A stretch of DNA of 64,000 bases from Pseudomonas sp. JQ170C (GCF_035581345.1 NZ_CP141608.1:2076501-2140500); one strand, 5' to 3'; shown: positions 50,993 to 60,470, numbered from the stretch's first letter. Notes: generated by a model from the sequence alone, not told the origin. Numbers and translations: made by a program.

Positions 50993-51889
50993 ATGTTATC
51001 TGATAAAGAAAACATGGCAGGTGAGCTGCTCAAGAAAAGGTTTCGGCGTAAAAGGGCTGAACGCATCAATGATGCGATGGTCCAGCAAGGCGCTCTTTGG
51101 TTTGAGAATTTCATTACCAATCATTCGCTGCTGGATATTCTTGCCGTCTTGATTCCCGGCGTGAGGTTCGGGAATGGAGTAAGCAGCTTTAAGGATTTGG
51201 CCAATGACAATTACCGCTCAATCCTGCACGCCCTAGGTACGCTGGAAAAGGAAGAAGCGTCGTTCTTTGACGCGTTCATACAGTCCAGTTTTTATGCGTG
51301 CCACGCCACCAATAGCCCCGACGTCGTCAACGCTCAAAACGACTTGATCCTGTATTCAAGGCGTAAGCTGATTGAGAACAAGGTGGCCTTCCCGGGAGAG
51401 AATACTCACCGCAGCGATAGGCTGGGGCTTGCCAATGACGATAATGTTTTCTTCTCGCTGGAAATCGGCCTGTCGCCCAAGAAAAATCCACTGGAAAGCG
51501 CAGGCAGTCGATTCGGCAGCAGGGTGTATAAAATTCCGCTCCAACACCCTGTTTTTTCGTCCTCATCCATGGTGCTGTTGGACCAACTTGAGATGGATGT
51601 CCCAAATTGCTACATACCCGGGCTCAGCTGGGAGGCGAATAGGCTAATGGAGCGTCGATCCTATACCCGAAGGTCGATCTGCTTTTATGGGCGTCAATCA
51701 TTACCCGCACTGGCACTGTCGATCATTTCGCTTGCCAGGCTGCTTGCAGAAAACGACAGAATGGTCCTGCTGAGTTTCAGATCGCAAAGCGATCTCAACG
51801 ATGTGATCCGTTACCTGTTCCGGGTGGAAATCAGGGTCCCGCGAATGCTGGGGCTCCGATTTGGCAGCTACCACAAGTTCCAATTTTGA
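50993..51889 (+). CDS. Orphan protein, possible ART-fold effector
   Basis: This encodes 298 residues from the ATG at 50993 with GAGGGA upstream; an in-frame ATG at 50960 lacks one. GC content is lower than in its neighbours. The segment FYACHATNSPDVVNA, then YSRRKLIENK, NTHRSDRLGLANDDNVFFSL, has the HxT...S..L...VFF spacing seen in ADP-ribosyltransferase-like folds. No secretion signal is seen. It stands alone between a divergent enzyme gene and a convergent ABC gene. The fold is a suggestion only. Confidence 0.6.
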   Translation: MLSDKENMAGELLKKRFRRKRAERINDAMVQQGALWFENFITNHSLLDILAVLIPGVRFGNGVSSFKDLANDNYRSILHALGTLEKEEASFFDAFIQSSFYACHATNSPDVVNAQNDLILYSRRKLIENKVAFPGENTHRSDRLGLANDDNVFFSLEIGLSPKKNPLESAGSRFGSRVYKIPLQHPVFSSSSMVLLDQLEMDVPNCYIPGLSWEANRLMERRSYTRRSICFYGRQSLPALALSIISLARLLAENDRMVLLSFRSQSDLNDVIRYLFRVEIRVPRMLGLRFGSYHKFQF

Positions 51890-51898
51890 CAAATAAGA

Positions 51899-51922
51899 AA
51901 AGCCCGCGCAGTGGCGGGCTCG
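51899..51922 (-). terminator. Terminator of the ABC binding-protein gene
   Basis: The stem AGCCCGC/GCGGGCT with a six-base loop is followed on the minus strand by TTTTCTTATTTG. It ends the leftward gene that stops at 51956 and lies back to back with the orphan gene. Confidence 0.75.
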
Positions 51923-51955
51923 AATGCTATTGCTGACACGACGACTCTTCAGGCC

Positions 51956-52993
51956 TCAGCGCGAAGCCCAGGCGTTGAAGCGTTGTTCCAGATGCTCGCC
52001 GTGGTCCGCCCAGAACAGTGCATCGACTGGAATCTGCTGGGCAAGGTTCTCGGGGGCGGTAGGCAGTTCGGCGATACGTGCCTTGTCAAGCAGCGCCATG
52101 CCTTGCAGGTTGGCAGCGCCGTAGTCGATGGCCTCGGCGAAGCTTTTCTGTTGCTGCGGCTCAAGCGAGAAGGCGATGAACTCGCGGGTTTTTTCCTGGC
52201 TGGAAGCACCGCGCGGTATCGCCCAGGAGTCGAATTCATAGAGCCCGCCCGACCAGACTATTTTCAGATCGTAGGTCTTGCGCTGCTCGGCCGAGAGGCG
52301 ACCGTTGTAGACCGAACTCATGACCACGTCCCCGGCCGCGAGGTACTGCGGTGGCTGCGCACCGGCTTCCCACCACTGGATGTGCGGCTTGATCTGGTCC
52401 AGTTTGGCAAAGGCGCGGTCTTGCCCGGCCTCGGTCGCCAGCAATGTGTAGACCTCTCCAGGGGCTACGCCATCGGCGATCAGGGCGAATTCCAGTGTCG
52501 ACTTGGCCAGCTTGCGCAGGCCGCGCTTGCCCGGGAATCGCTCGACGTCCCAGAAATCTTTCCAGCCGGTAGGCGTTTCTTTCAATTTGCTGGCGTTGTA
52601 GGCCAGTACGGTCGAGTAGACCAGGAAGCCAATGCCACAGGGCTGGATAGCGCCGGGAACGAAGTGCTCGGCGTCCAGGCCAATCTGGGCGGGGTCGAGT
52701 GTCTCGAACATACCTTCATCACAGCCGCGGGCAAGCTCGGCGGATTCGACTTCCACGGCATCCCAGGAAACGCTGCGGGTATCGACCATGGCTTTGACCT
52801 TGGCCATTTCGCCGTTGTACTCCCCGGAAATGATCTTGCTGCCGCTGGCCTGCTGCCAGGGTTTGTAGAAGGCCTTGACCTGGGCCTCCTTGTTGGCGCC
52901 GCCGAAGGACACAATGGTGAGGTCGGCCGCCAGGCCATGACTGGCAGCCATGATCCCCGTTGCCAGCGCTGCGAATTTCAGAGTTTTGATCAT
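51956..52993 (-). CDS. ABC transporter substrate-binding protein (polyamine type)
   Basis: This encodes 345 residues with a signal peptide (FAALATGIMAASHGLAA). The mature part has the PotD/PotF-like start DLTIVSFGGANKEAQVKAFY and later AVEVESAELARGCDEGMFE, PYLAAGDVVMSSVYNGR-like QPPQYLAAGDVVMSSVYNG. It is in the family that binds spermidine, putrescine and related amines. No permease or ATPase gene is adjacent. Substrate is inferred. Confidence 0.85.
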   Translation of the reverse strand: MIKTLKFAALATGIMAASHGLAADLTIVSFGGANKEAQVKAFYKPWQQASGSKIISGEYNGEMAKVKAMVDTRSVSWDAVEVESAELARGCDEGMFETLDPAQIGLDAEHFVPGAIQPCGIGFLVYSTVLAYNASKLKETPTGWKDFWDVERFPGKRGLRKLAKSTLEFALIADGVAPGEVYTLLATEAGQDRAFAKLDQIKPHIQWWEAGAQPPQYLAAGDVVMSSVYNGRLSAEQRKTYDLKIVWSGGLYEFDSWAIPRGASSQEKTREFIAFSLEPQQQKSFAEAIDYGAANLQGMALLDKARIAELPTAPENLAQQIPVDALFWADHGEHLEQRFNAWASR

Positions 52994-53345
52994 TATTGTT
53001 ATCTCCTACTGTCCAAGGGTGATTGCACATCACTCAAGACACCGGGGCTAACCAGGCCTTCCCAGGCGAGAGACATCCGGGTCTCGTTGCGTTCGGCGCC
53101 AGATGGATTACGTGTACCACCCGGCAACGAACAATAGAGGTTTCCTATGGTCCATTTTCTTGCCGTGTAAGGTGGCATGGAACGAAAGGTAGAACAATTC
53201 TACTTTTTCTAATGTTTAGATCAGCGTTGAATAAACTGATCCGGCGGGCGGGTGGGGGCGATTCATTGTTGCCAGCATGCGGCACAACAAAAAGCCCGCC
53301 GAGGCGGGCTAATGCCGGGCGAAAAAGGGGAAAAGCCCAGCACCT
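52994..53345. other. Intergenic region with terminator
   Basis: No gene is supported. A hairpin AGCCCGCC/GGCGGGCT at 53293-53310 is followed on the minus strand by TTTTTGTTG and ends the leftward small genes. The rest should hold the promoter of the ABC binding-protein gene. Confidence 0.6.
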
Positions 53346-53570
53346 TCAGTGTAGGTGGCTTTTCACCACAGGCGAGTGCACCGCGTCGGTCGATGCACTG
53401 ATCTCCACGAGCGCGGCTTCAATGTGCTCCATGGCTTGGGCGATACGCAGCAGTGCTGGTTCCGGGTAGCCTTCAGAGCTCGGGGATATGCCCCGCATGC
53501 TGGTGGCCAGGGCCAATTGGGCATCAGCGAGTCGGGAGAGTAACGATAGGGTGCGTTTGTCCGAAACCAT
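53346..53570 (-). CDS. Small conserved Pseudomonas-type protein (74 aa)
   Basis: This encodes 74 residues from the ATG at 53570 with GGAGG six bases upstream. The sequence is helical (LSLLSRLADAQLALATSM, LLRIAQAMEHIEAALVEI) and soluble. It follows a similar-sized helical gene on the same strand, with a terminator behind. No function is assigned. Confidence 0.68.
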   Translation of the reverse strand: MVSDKRTLSLLSRLADAQLALATSMRGISPSSEGYPEPALLRIAQAMEHIEAALVEISASTDAVHSPVVKSHLH

Positions 53571-53596
53571 GGGCAGTCCTCCAGGCGTTCCAGGCC

Positions 53597-53806
53597 TCAA
53601 TCATTCATCAGTTTTGCAACGCCACGGGTGATGAACTCCAGGTTGTCGTCCAGCTTGGCCAAGGCGTTGCGTATCTTGATCGAGCCTTCTGCGGGACCGT
53701 GCAGTTGCTCAATCCTGTTGGAGAGTTCCTCGACTGCTTCAGCGATGGCGAGCTGGTTCTCGTTGAGCTTGAAGATGATCGATGGAATGAGGTTGTTGGT
53801 AGACAT
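53597..53806 (-). CDS. Small helical protein (69 aa)
   Basis: This encodes 69 residues from the ATG at 53806 with GGAGGA upstream. It is predicted helical with heptad-like spacing (LAIAEAVEELSNRIEQLHGP). It is probably co-transcribed with the next small gene. The preceding 180 bases hold no gene. Function is unknown. Confidence 0.66.
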   Translation of the reverse strand: MSTNNLIPSIIFKLNENQLAIAEAVEELSNRIEQLHGPAEGSIKIRNALAKLDDNLEFITRGVAKLMND

Positions 53807-53991
53807 GGCCTGGTCCTCCTGAGGTAACGCAAAGCCTAGGCTCTGGACGAAAAGCCTTGATACTCGGTGATCTGCGTTGAAAACAGCCTCGGAATGCTCA
53901 TTTACAACCCGTAAAGTCGAGCGCGACTCCGACCGTTCCTCGGCTGTTTTCGCGTTGCCTGACCTTCGTCTCAAAACTTTTCATACAGAGC

Positions 53992-54654
53992 CTAGCAGGC
54001 AGTCAAACACCCGCTATGCCTTGCAAGTTGCCAGTCGCTCCCGCATGTGGCCCTGTGGATCTGGTAACCCGAGCAATTGGCCACAGGATTCGACAGCTCA
54101 TACGCCCGATAGTCGTGCATGCAACCCGGCGCAACAGACTCGGCCTTGCCTTCAAGCAACCAGGCAACGGCATTGATGAACTGCCCATGTGAAAACACCG
54201 CGACGTCGCGGTGGCCGCTTACCAATGCAGCAAGAAAGTCCCGGGCACGCTGGATGAACTCCCTGAACGTTTCGGCGCCCGGGCCATCGCGGTAGTCGGG
54301 GTCGGCCCTGCGCCAATACGCCTGCACCCAGGCACGGCGCTCCATGGCCGTGGTGTTGGCGCAGCGAGTGGGCTCCAGGTAGGTGAACTCATGAATCGGC
54401 CACACCTGGAGCGCCGTCTCGGGAAACCGGCCCGCAGTGGCCTGAGCCGTGCAATGCGCCCTGTTAAAGGGCGACGTCACGATCAACCCGGGGGCCTTCA
54501 GAAACGACTGGGCAACCCGCCGGGCCTGCTCCACACCTCGCTCGGTCAAGGGGATGAGCGCCGGGTCGTCGGTGGCCGCACCTATGTTGGCCGCGCTTTC
54601 GCCATGGCGAATGAGCCGGACGACCTGCTGCAAGGGGGTGTGCTCTGCTGCCAA
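53992..54654 (-). CDS. Histidine phosphatase family protein
   Basis: This encodes about 220 residues of the phosphoglycerate mutase-like fold: the catalytic RHGESAANI near the start, LTERGVEQARRVAQ, TSPFNRAHCTAQ and the second histidine in VFSHGQFINAV. The start is uncertain: a TTG at 54654, four bases after the upstream stop, is chosen because longer versions would lie inside the GST gene. The C-terminus has three cysteines. Substrate is unknown. Confidence 0.78.
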   Translation of the reverse strand: MAAEHTPLQQVVRLIRHGESAANIGAATDDPALIPLTERGVEQARRVAQSFLKAPGLIVTSPFNRAHCTAQATAGRFPETALQVWPIHEFTYLEPTRCANTTAMERRAWVQAYWRRADPDYRDGPGAETFREFIQRARDFLAALVSGHRDVAVFSHGQFINAVAWLLEGKAESVAPGCMHDYRAYELSNPVANCSGYQIHRATCGSDWQLARHSGCLTAC

Positions 54655-54658
54655 GGGC

Positions 54659-55498
54659 TTAGTCCAGGTCTGCTGCCTGATGCCGTTCTGGCACCTGGCT
54701 GGCTTCGTCTCCCCAGGTTCGGTTGACCCGCAAGCCACGGATAACCGCAGGTCGCTTGGCGATCTCCTGCGCCCAGCGCTGTACATGGGTGTATTCATGC
54801 ACGCTCAAGAACTCGGCTGCCGAGTACACGTTGCCCAGCGCCAGTTGGCCGTACCAGGCCCATACGGCAATGTCGGCGATGGTGTAGCTGTCGCCGGCAA
54901 GGTACGGGCTTTCGGCCAGGCGGCGGTCGAGCACATCCAGCTGGCGCTTGGCTTCCATGGTGAAGCGGTTGATCGGGTACTCGAATTTTTCCGGGGCGTA
55001 GGCATAGAAGTGCCCGAAACCACCGCCCAGGTAGGGTGCTGCACCCATTTGCCAGAACAGCCAGTTCAGGGTTTCGGTGCGCCCGGCCAGGCTCTTGGGC
55101 AGGAAGCTGCCGAACTTTTCTGCCAGGTACAGCAGGATCGAGCCGGACTCGAACACGCGGATTGGCGGGTTTTCACTGCGATCCAGCAAGGCGGGGATCT
55201 TCGAGTTCGGGTTGATGGCAACGAAGCCGCTGGAAAACTGGTCACCCTCGCCGATGCGGATCAGCCAGGCATCGTATTCAGCCGCGCTGTGCCCCAGTGC
55301 CAGCAGCTCTTCGAGCAGGATGGTGACCTTCACGCCATTGGGCGTCGCCATCGAGTACAGCTGCAACGGGTGCTTGCCCACGGGCAGGGCCTTGTCGTGG
55401 GTGGGGCCTGCGACAGGGCGGTTGATATTGGCGAATTCGCCGCCATTGGGCGCCTCGTGCCGCCAGACCTTGGGGGGAACATAGGGTGCCTTGCTCAT
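54659..55498 (-). CDS. yghU: Glutathione S-transferase family, YghU-type
   Basis: This encodes 279 residues. The thioredoxin-like domain has LYSMATPNGVKVTILLEEL, NPNSKIPALLDR and ESGSILLYLAEKFG. The C-terminal helical domain has SYTIADIAVWAWYGQL. The extended N-terminus (VPPKVWRHEAPNGGEFANIN) is typical of YghU disulfide reductases. The start at 55498 is preferred over an upstream codon. Confidence 0.88.
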   Translation of the reverse strand: MSKAPYVPPKVWRHEAPNGGEFANINRPVAGPTHDKALPVGKHPLQLYSMATPNGVKVTILLEELLALGHSAAEYDAWLIRIGEGDQFSSGFVAINPNSKIPALLDRSENPPIRVFESGSILLYLAEKFGSFLPKSLAGRTETLNWLFWQMGAAPYLGGGFGHFYAYAPEKFEYPINRFTMEAKRQLDVLDRRLAESPYLAGDSYTIADIAVWAWYGQLALGNVYSAAEFLSVHEYTHVQRWAQEIAKRPAVIRGLRVNRTWGDEASQVPERHQAADLD

Positions 55499-55722
55499 GT
55501 GACGAACCTCCTGGTGGGCAATGCAAAGGGGAAAAGTGTGCGCTCGACAGCATACCCCCGGCAATGGTGACAGGGGCAAAATAGAGCGCGCGCGGTTTCT
55601 TTCAGCGCTTCGATGCAGGCCAAATGATGTCGAGCTAGAGTGTAGGAAAAAGGTGGGTACGGGCTTGGTCGACGTTAGCCACAGCGCACGATCATTGCCG
55701 TTAACGTTGGCGAGCCGCTTCT

Positions 55723-57171
55723 ATGAATGCAGCGTCATCCTGGTTCAAGCACCTGCCGTTTCGAGCACTCACACCCACTGCAGCCCCGGGGCAGTTCAAT
55801 CTGCTGCGCTGGTTCTCGGTCATCAGCTTTATCATCATTGGCGCCGTGGCCATTGGCCTTGGCTCGCTGTCGACGCGCTTCTTGATGAACGAAAGCCTGG
55901 AGCGCGATGCCTTGCTGTCGGCCCAGTTCATCCAGGCCGTGGCCATCGGCGAGATCCGCCACCACGATCTGACCAGCATGCAAATGGGCGCCATTCTGGT
56001 CTCGCCGGTGTATGCCATGTTGAACGAGGAAACCCTGGGCAACCGGGCGCGGGCGCGGGCGGAGTTCCTCGATCACCTTGCCCACCTTCCCGACTCGCTG
56101 CTGGCCACCATCTACTCGCCCGAGCGGGTGGTGGTGTGGTCGACCAATCCTGCCCTGGTCGGGCGCAAGATCGTCGCTGATCCGGCCCTGGAGGCGGCGT
56201 TCACCACCAAAGGGCAGGTGTCGGCCAAGTACAACGAGGTCCAGCAGCAGCGTTTCGAGCAGCAGTTCATGCAGCCCCCGCGGGCGTTTTTCATCGAAAA
56301 CTACATCCCGCTGAACGATGAGCGGGGCAATGTGCTGGCCATGGTCGAGATCTACAAAGAGCCGGTGGACCTGATCGAACGGGTCAACCGCGGTTTTCGC
56401 CTGATCTGGATGGCCACGGCGCTGGGCGGGCTGGCGATCTACGTGGGGTTGTTCTGGATTGTCTGGCGCGCTTCCAAGCTGCTGGCCTCGCAGCAAGACC
56501 AACTGGTGGCCAACAAGACCTACGGCGGGCTGGTCGAGATGTCGACGGCGGTGGCCCACAGCATGCGCAATCCGCTGGCGAGCATCCGCACCAGTGCCGA
56601 ACTTGCCCAGGGGATACCCGGGCAGCCGGCGGGCAAGTACATCGACGACATCGTCAGCCAGGTCGACCGCATGTCGATCTGGGTACGGGACCTGTTGCTG
56701 TGCCTGCGACCGCTGCGCGGTGAATCGGAGCAGGTCGAGCTGATCGAAGCGGTGCAAGGCACATTGAAGGGGTTCGAACAGCAAATCGAGCGCTCGAAAA
56801 TCCGCCTGAGCTTCGATCTTGTGCCGGTGCCCTTGGTGATCAGCCACCCGCTGTTGCTCGCCCAGGTGCTCAATAGCGTGATCGCCAATGCCATCGAGGC
56901 GATGCCCGAAGGCGGTCGTCTGCACATGGCGACCTCCCGGTCCGCCGACGGGCAAAAGGTCTACCTCGCCATCAACGACACGGGCAAAGGCATGACACGC
57001 CAGCAGGAAATGGCCGCCTTCAAGTCGTTCTACACCACCAAGCAAGGCGGGCTGGGCATCGGCCTGATCATGGTCAGGCAGATCATGGAGCGGTTCGGCG
57101 GAGAGGTTCAGCTCGACAGTCGCGAACAGGAAGGCACCCGGGTGTGCCTGTGCTTCAACGTCGGCGGGTGA
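55723..57171 (+). CDS. Sensor histidine kinase
   Basis: This encodes 482 residues. Membrane segments lie at about 33-52 (VISFIIIGAVAIGLGSLSTR) and 225-250 (MATALGGLAIYVGLFWIVW), with a periplasmic sensor region between. The HisKA motif is VAHSMRNPLASIRTS, followed by HATPase boxes (NSVIANAIEAMPEG, NDTGKGM, GLGIGLIMVRQIM). No response regulator is adjacent. An REP pair follows the stop. Confidence 0.9.
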   Translation: MNAASSWFKHLPFRALTPTAAPGQFNLLRWFSVISFIIIGAVAIGLGSLSTRFLMNESLERDALLSAQFIQAVAIGEIRHHDLTSMQMGAILVSPVYAMLNEETLGNRARARAEFLDHLAHLPDSLLATIYSPERVVVWSTNPALVGRKIVADPALEAAFTTKGQVSAKYNEVQQQRFEQQFMQPPRAFFIENYIPLNDERGNVLAMVEIYKEPVDLIERVNRGFRLIWMATALGGLAIYVGLFWIVWRASKLLASQQDQLVANKTYGGLVEMSTAVAHSMRNPLASIRTSAELAQGIPGQPAGKYIDDIVSQVDRMSIWVRDLLLCLRPLRGESEQVELIEAVQGTLKGFEQQIERSKIRLSFDLVPVPLVISHPLLLAQVLNSVIANAIEAMPEGGRLHMATSRSADGQKVYLAINDTGKGMTRQQEMAAFKSFYTTKQGGLGIGLIMVRQIMERFGGEVQLDSREQEGTRVCLCFNVGG

Positions 57172-57176
57172 CATTT

Positions 57177-57224
57177 GCGGGGCAAGCCCGCTCCTGCCAG
57201 CCGGCAGGAGCGGGCTTGCCCCGC
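57177..57224. repeat. REP inverted pair
   Basis: Two REP-type arms (GCGGGGCAAGCCCGCTCC and its complement) face each other around CTGCCAGCCGGCAG. It lies between the kinase and the convergent glutamylpolyamine synthetase gene and can act as a bidirectional terminator or RNA stabiliser. The same core occurs at 62001-62056. Confidence 0.88.
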
Positions 57225-57234
57225 GATCAGTCAC

Positions 57235-58587
57235 TCAAAGAAACCAGCGATACTCCCGCGCACTGATGTCATGCAAAAAGGCCAGATGGTCCTGGCGCTT
57301 GTTCTCGCAATACACCATCACAAACTCGCTGCCCAACCCTTCATTGACTGCCGGATGCTGGCGCATGGCGCTGACGGCGGTGAGCATGTCCTTGGGAAAG
57401 TCGATGCCACTGCTGCGGTCTTCATTGAGCGGGGCAATCGGTTCGCGGCCGGCGTCCAGCCCGTGTTCCATGCCGCTCAGGATGGCCGCCAGCACCAGGT
57501 ACGGGTTGGCGTCGGCGCCGGCCAGGCGATGCTCGATACGCAGGTTGCGCGGGTCGGACTCGGGAATGCGGATGCACGCATCACGGTCTTCATAACCCCA
57601 GCTGGCACGGCTGGCGGCGTTGACCATGGCGCCATAACGGCGCATGGCGTTGTGGTTGGCGGCGAAGATCGGCATGCAGTGCGGCAGCAGCTCCAGGCAG
57701 CCGGCCACGGCATGGCGCAGGGGCTGCTGGTCATTGGCGGCGAGCAGGTTGTTGCCCTCCCGGTCGTACAGGCTGACATGCACGTGCATGCCACTGCCCG
57801 GGGCCTGCAGGTAGGGCTTGCTCATGAAGCTTGCACGCATGCCGTGCTTGAGCGCCACACCACGGGTGCTGCGGCAGAACAGGGCCGCCCAGTCTGCGGC
57901 GCGCAGGCCGTCATCACAATGACCGAAGTTGATCTCGAACTGGCCAGGGCCAAGCTCTGCGGTAATCACGTTGGCGTCCACGCCTTGCTCATTGGCCGCC
58001 TCGACCATCTCGCGCAAGACATCGGAATAGCGCGACAGGCGCTCGATATGCATGTTCGGCTGATCGTCGGCGTCATCGCTGAACGGGTCGCGAGGGAACT
58101 GCGGCAGGCCGTCCTTGAGGCTGCGATCGAACAGGTAGAACTCAAGCTCGAACGCCACCACCGGGCGAATGCCGCGCTGTTCAAGGCGCTGCAGCACCCG
58201 GGCGAGCACTTCACGGGGCTCGAATTCGACGGGCGAGGCGGTGCCATCGGAGCTGATCAGCATCTGCCCCAGGGGCTGGTTTTCCCAGCGCACCGGCTTG
58301 AGGGTGCCAGGGATCAGGCGCCGCGGTGCATCGGGGTCGCCGTCGTTGAAGCAGTAGTCGCCAATCGGGAACAGCCCGCCCTGAACACCCAGCAGCACGC
58401 AGTTCTGCGGCAGTTTCAGGGGGCTGCCGGCGGCGACTTTCTCAAGCATGTCGATGGGGTAGCGCTTGCCATAGAAGTGCCCGGGAATGTCCAGGCTGAT
58501 CAGGTCGACATAGCGCACCTCGGGGAATCGGGCGCGAAATTCACGGACTTCAGTGAGCAAATCGGGAAAGCTTTTTGTTGTTGTCAT
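57235..58587 (-). CDS. puuA: Glutamine synthetase family, gamma-glutamylpolyamine synthetase
   Basis: This encodes 450 residues from the ATG at 58587. GS-type segments are ELGPGQFEINFG, LQAPGSGMHVHVSLY and the acid-ligand region FELEFYLFDR. The absence of the short adenylylation region and the neighbourhood of a FAD oxidoreductase and cupin regulator fit PuuA/SpuI-type enzymes that glutamylate putrescine. Substrate specificity is inferred. Confidence 0.85.
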   Translation of the reverse strand: MTTTKSFPDLLTEVREFRARFPEVRYVDLISLDIPGHFYGKRYPIDMLEKVAAGSPLKLPQNCVLLGVQGGLFPIGDYCFNDGDPDAPRRLIPGTLKPVRWENQPLGQMLISSDGTASPVEFEPREVLARVLQRLEQRGIRPVVAFELEFYLFDRSLKDGLPQFPRDPFSDDADDQPNMHIERLSRYSDVLREMVEAANEQGVDANVITAELGPGQFEINFGHCDDGLRAADWAALFCRSTRGVALKHGMRASFMSKPYLQAPGSGMHVHVSLYDREGNNLLAANDQQPLRHAVAGCLELLPHCMPIFAANHNAMRRYGAMVNAASRASWGYEDRDACIRIPESDPRNLRIEHRLAGADANPYLVLAAILSGMEHGLDAGREPIAPLNEDRSSGIDFPKDMLTAVSAMRQHPAVNEGLGSEFVMVYCENKRQDHLAFLHDISAREYRWFL

Positions 58588-58610
58588 CGAATGCGATCCT
58601 GCAGCGTTAT

Positions 58611-59168
58611 TCAACGAAATACCCAGAGTACCCGGGTCGGTTGGTCGGTCAGGTTGGCGTAGCGGAACTGGCTGTGTGGCGGTAGCTGGAAACTGTCGTT
58701 GGGGTTCAGGGTCACGGGCGCTTCGCTGTCATCGAGCCACAGGCTCAATTGCCCTTCGAGCACGAAGCCGCCTTGCTCGGAACTGTCGTCCAGGTGGCCT
58801 TCGCCGCTGCTGGCGCCGGGCGCCAGGTGGCTTTCGAGCATGGAGAAGCCCCCGGTGAGCTTGGGCGAGACCAGCACGTCGGTAATGCCGCCGGCGTAGT
58901 ACAGGGTGCGCCGCTCACCGGGGCGGGTGACCCAGTCCAGCTCCCGGGGTTTGCTCAGGTTGTAGAAGTAGGTGGTGGGCACATCCAGGGTTTCGCTGAT
59001 CGCGGTCAGGTCGGCCACGGTGGGGCGCGACAGGCCACGTTCGACCTGGGACAGAAAGCCCACCGAGCGGTCGATGCGCTGGGCCAGTTCGCCCAGGGTC
59101 AGGTTGCGGTGCTTGCGCAGGTCACGGATCAGGATCGCCAGGCCTTCGATTTCATCCTGCATGTCCAT
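58611..59168 (-). CDS. XRE-cupin regulator, PuuR-like
   Basis: This encodes 185 residues. Residues about 10-65 form a helix-turn-helix (LTLGELAQRIDRSVGFLSQV, ERGLSRPTVADLTAI) and residues about 105-183 a cupin domain (HLDDSSEQGGFVLEGQLSLW). It lies between puuA and puuB on the same strand and probably represses them, with a polyamine as effector. Confidence 0.87.
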   Translation of the reverse strand: MDMQDEIEGLAILIRDLRKHRNLTLGELAQRIDRSVGFLSQVERGLSRPTVADLTAISETLDVPTTYFYNLSKPRELDWVTRPGERRTLYYAGGITDVLVSPKLTGGFSMLESHLAPGASSGEGHLDDSSEQGGFVLEGQLSLWLDDSEAPVTLNPNDSFQLPPHSQFRYANLTDQPTRVLWVFR

Positions 59169-59180
59169 GGTGCTGTCCTC

Positions 59181-60470
59181 TCAAAGGTTGTCGCGCAGGC
59201 GGTACCAGGCCTTGGCCGCCGCTTCCAGCGGGGCGGCGAGCAGGTCGCCGCCGGGGAAGCGGCCGTTGTCGATGGCCTGGTACAACGCCAGCAAGTCGGT
59301 ATCGCCAAGAATGGCATCGCTGACGGCGCGGGCGCCGGCCAGGGTCGGCAGTACGCCATGCCCGGAAAAGCCCTGCAACCAATAGCGTTGGCCGCTGCTG
59401 CCGATGTCCGGGGTGCGCCGCAGGCTGCAGTCGATGTGCCCGCCCCAGGCGTGTTCGATGGCCACGCCGCGCAACTGCGGGAAGGCGCGCTCCAGCACCG
59501 GCCGGGTAGCGGCGGCCACATCCCGGGGAATCCCGCCCAGGTAAGTGCAGCCACCGCCGAACAGCAGGCGGTGGTCGGGGGTCAGGCGAAAGTAGTCGGG
59601 CACGAACTGGTTATCGATCACGCAGCTGTTGCGCGGCAGCAATGAGCGGGCCAGTACCGGGTCCAGGGGCGCGGTAGCCACCTGGTAGGAACCCACCGGC
59701 AGCAGGCGCTGCGCCAGTTGCCGGTCCAGGCCGTCGATGTAGGCATTGCAGGCCAGCACCAGCACGTCGCTGCGTACTTCGCCGTGTTCGGTGCGGGCCA
59801 CAAAGCCGCTGGCGGTTTCGCGGTAGTCCAGTACCCGGGTCTGTTCATACAGGCGCCCGCCAGCGGCCTCGATGGCGGCGGCCAGGCCCTGGGCCAGTTT
59901 CAGCGGGTTCAGATGGGCGCCCTCAGGGTCATACAGCGCGGCCTGGTAGCGGGGGCTGTCGATCCAGTCGGGCAACTCGTCGCGGTCGATCAGGCGCAGC
60001 TTGTCGTAGCCCCACTTTTCCACGGCCTCGCGCTGGGCGTCACGCAGCATCCCGACCCGGCGCGGCAGCACGGCGGCCCACAGGCTGCCGGGTTGGTAGT
60101 CGATGTCAAAGCCGTGGCGCTGGGGCAGGGCGCGCATTTCTTCGGCGGCCCAGCACATGCTGTCCCACAGTCGGCGGGCACGTTCCTGGCCCAGGGCCTT
60201 TTCCAGGGGCGGCATGTCGCACGACCAGCCCAGCAACGCCTGCCCGCCGTTGCGCCCCGACGCCGCCCAGGCCACCCGGCTGGCTTCCAGGACCGTCACC
60301 CGCTTGCCGGCCAGAGCCAGACGCAGCGCGGTATGCAGGCCGCTGAAACCGGCGCCGATCACCAGCACTTCAGTGTCGAGGTCTTCGTGGAGGGGGGAGC
60401 GCAGCGGGATGGTGGTGGGGAAAGTGCGGGCGTAGTAGCTGGCGACATGCTGGGCGGACTGCTTGAACAT
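59181..60470 (-). CDS. puuB: FAD-dependent gamma-glutamylputrescine oxidase
   Basis: This encodes 429 residues of the DAO family. The FAD fold is VLVIGAGFSGLHTALRLALA, followed by ASGRNGGQALLGWSCD. The C-terminal part has YWLQGFSGHGVLPT. It oxidises glutamylated putrescine in the Puu pathway. It is the upstream gene of the three-gene set. Upstream of 60470 is an AT-rich promoter area with TTCATGAAA and TTTCACGAA-type elements. Confidence 0.85.
   Translation of the reverse strand: MFKQSAQHVASYYARTFPTTIPLRSPLHEDLDTEVLVIGAGFSGLHTALRLALAGKRVTVLEASRVAWAASGRNGGQALLGWSCDMPPLEKALGQERARRLWDSMCWAAEEMRALPQRHGFDIDYQPGSLWAAVLPRRVGMLRDAQREAVEKWGYDKLRLIDRDELPDWIDSPRYQAALYDPEGAHLNPLKLAQGLAAAIEAAGGRLYEQTRVLDYRETASGFVARTEHGEVRSDVLVLACNAYIDGLDRQLAQRLLPVGSYQVATAPLDPVLARSLLPRNSCVIDNQFVPDYFRLTPDHRLLFGGGCTYLGGIPRDVAAATRPVLERAFPQLRGVAIEHAWGGHIDCSLRRTPDIGSSGQRYWLQGFSGHGVLPTLAGARAVSDAILGDTDLLALYQAIDNGRFPGGDLLAAPLEAAAKAWYRLRDNL

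Noticed and set aside
54449..55570. 373-codon plus-strand frame across the GST and phosphatase genes
   Set aside because: The minus-strand GST and histidine phosphatase have clear family motifs; this is their complement.
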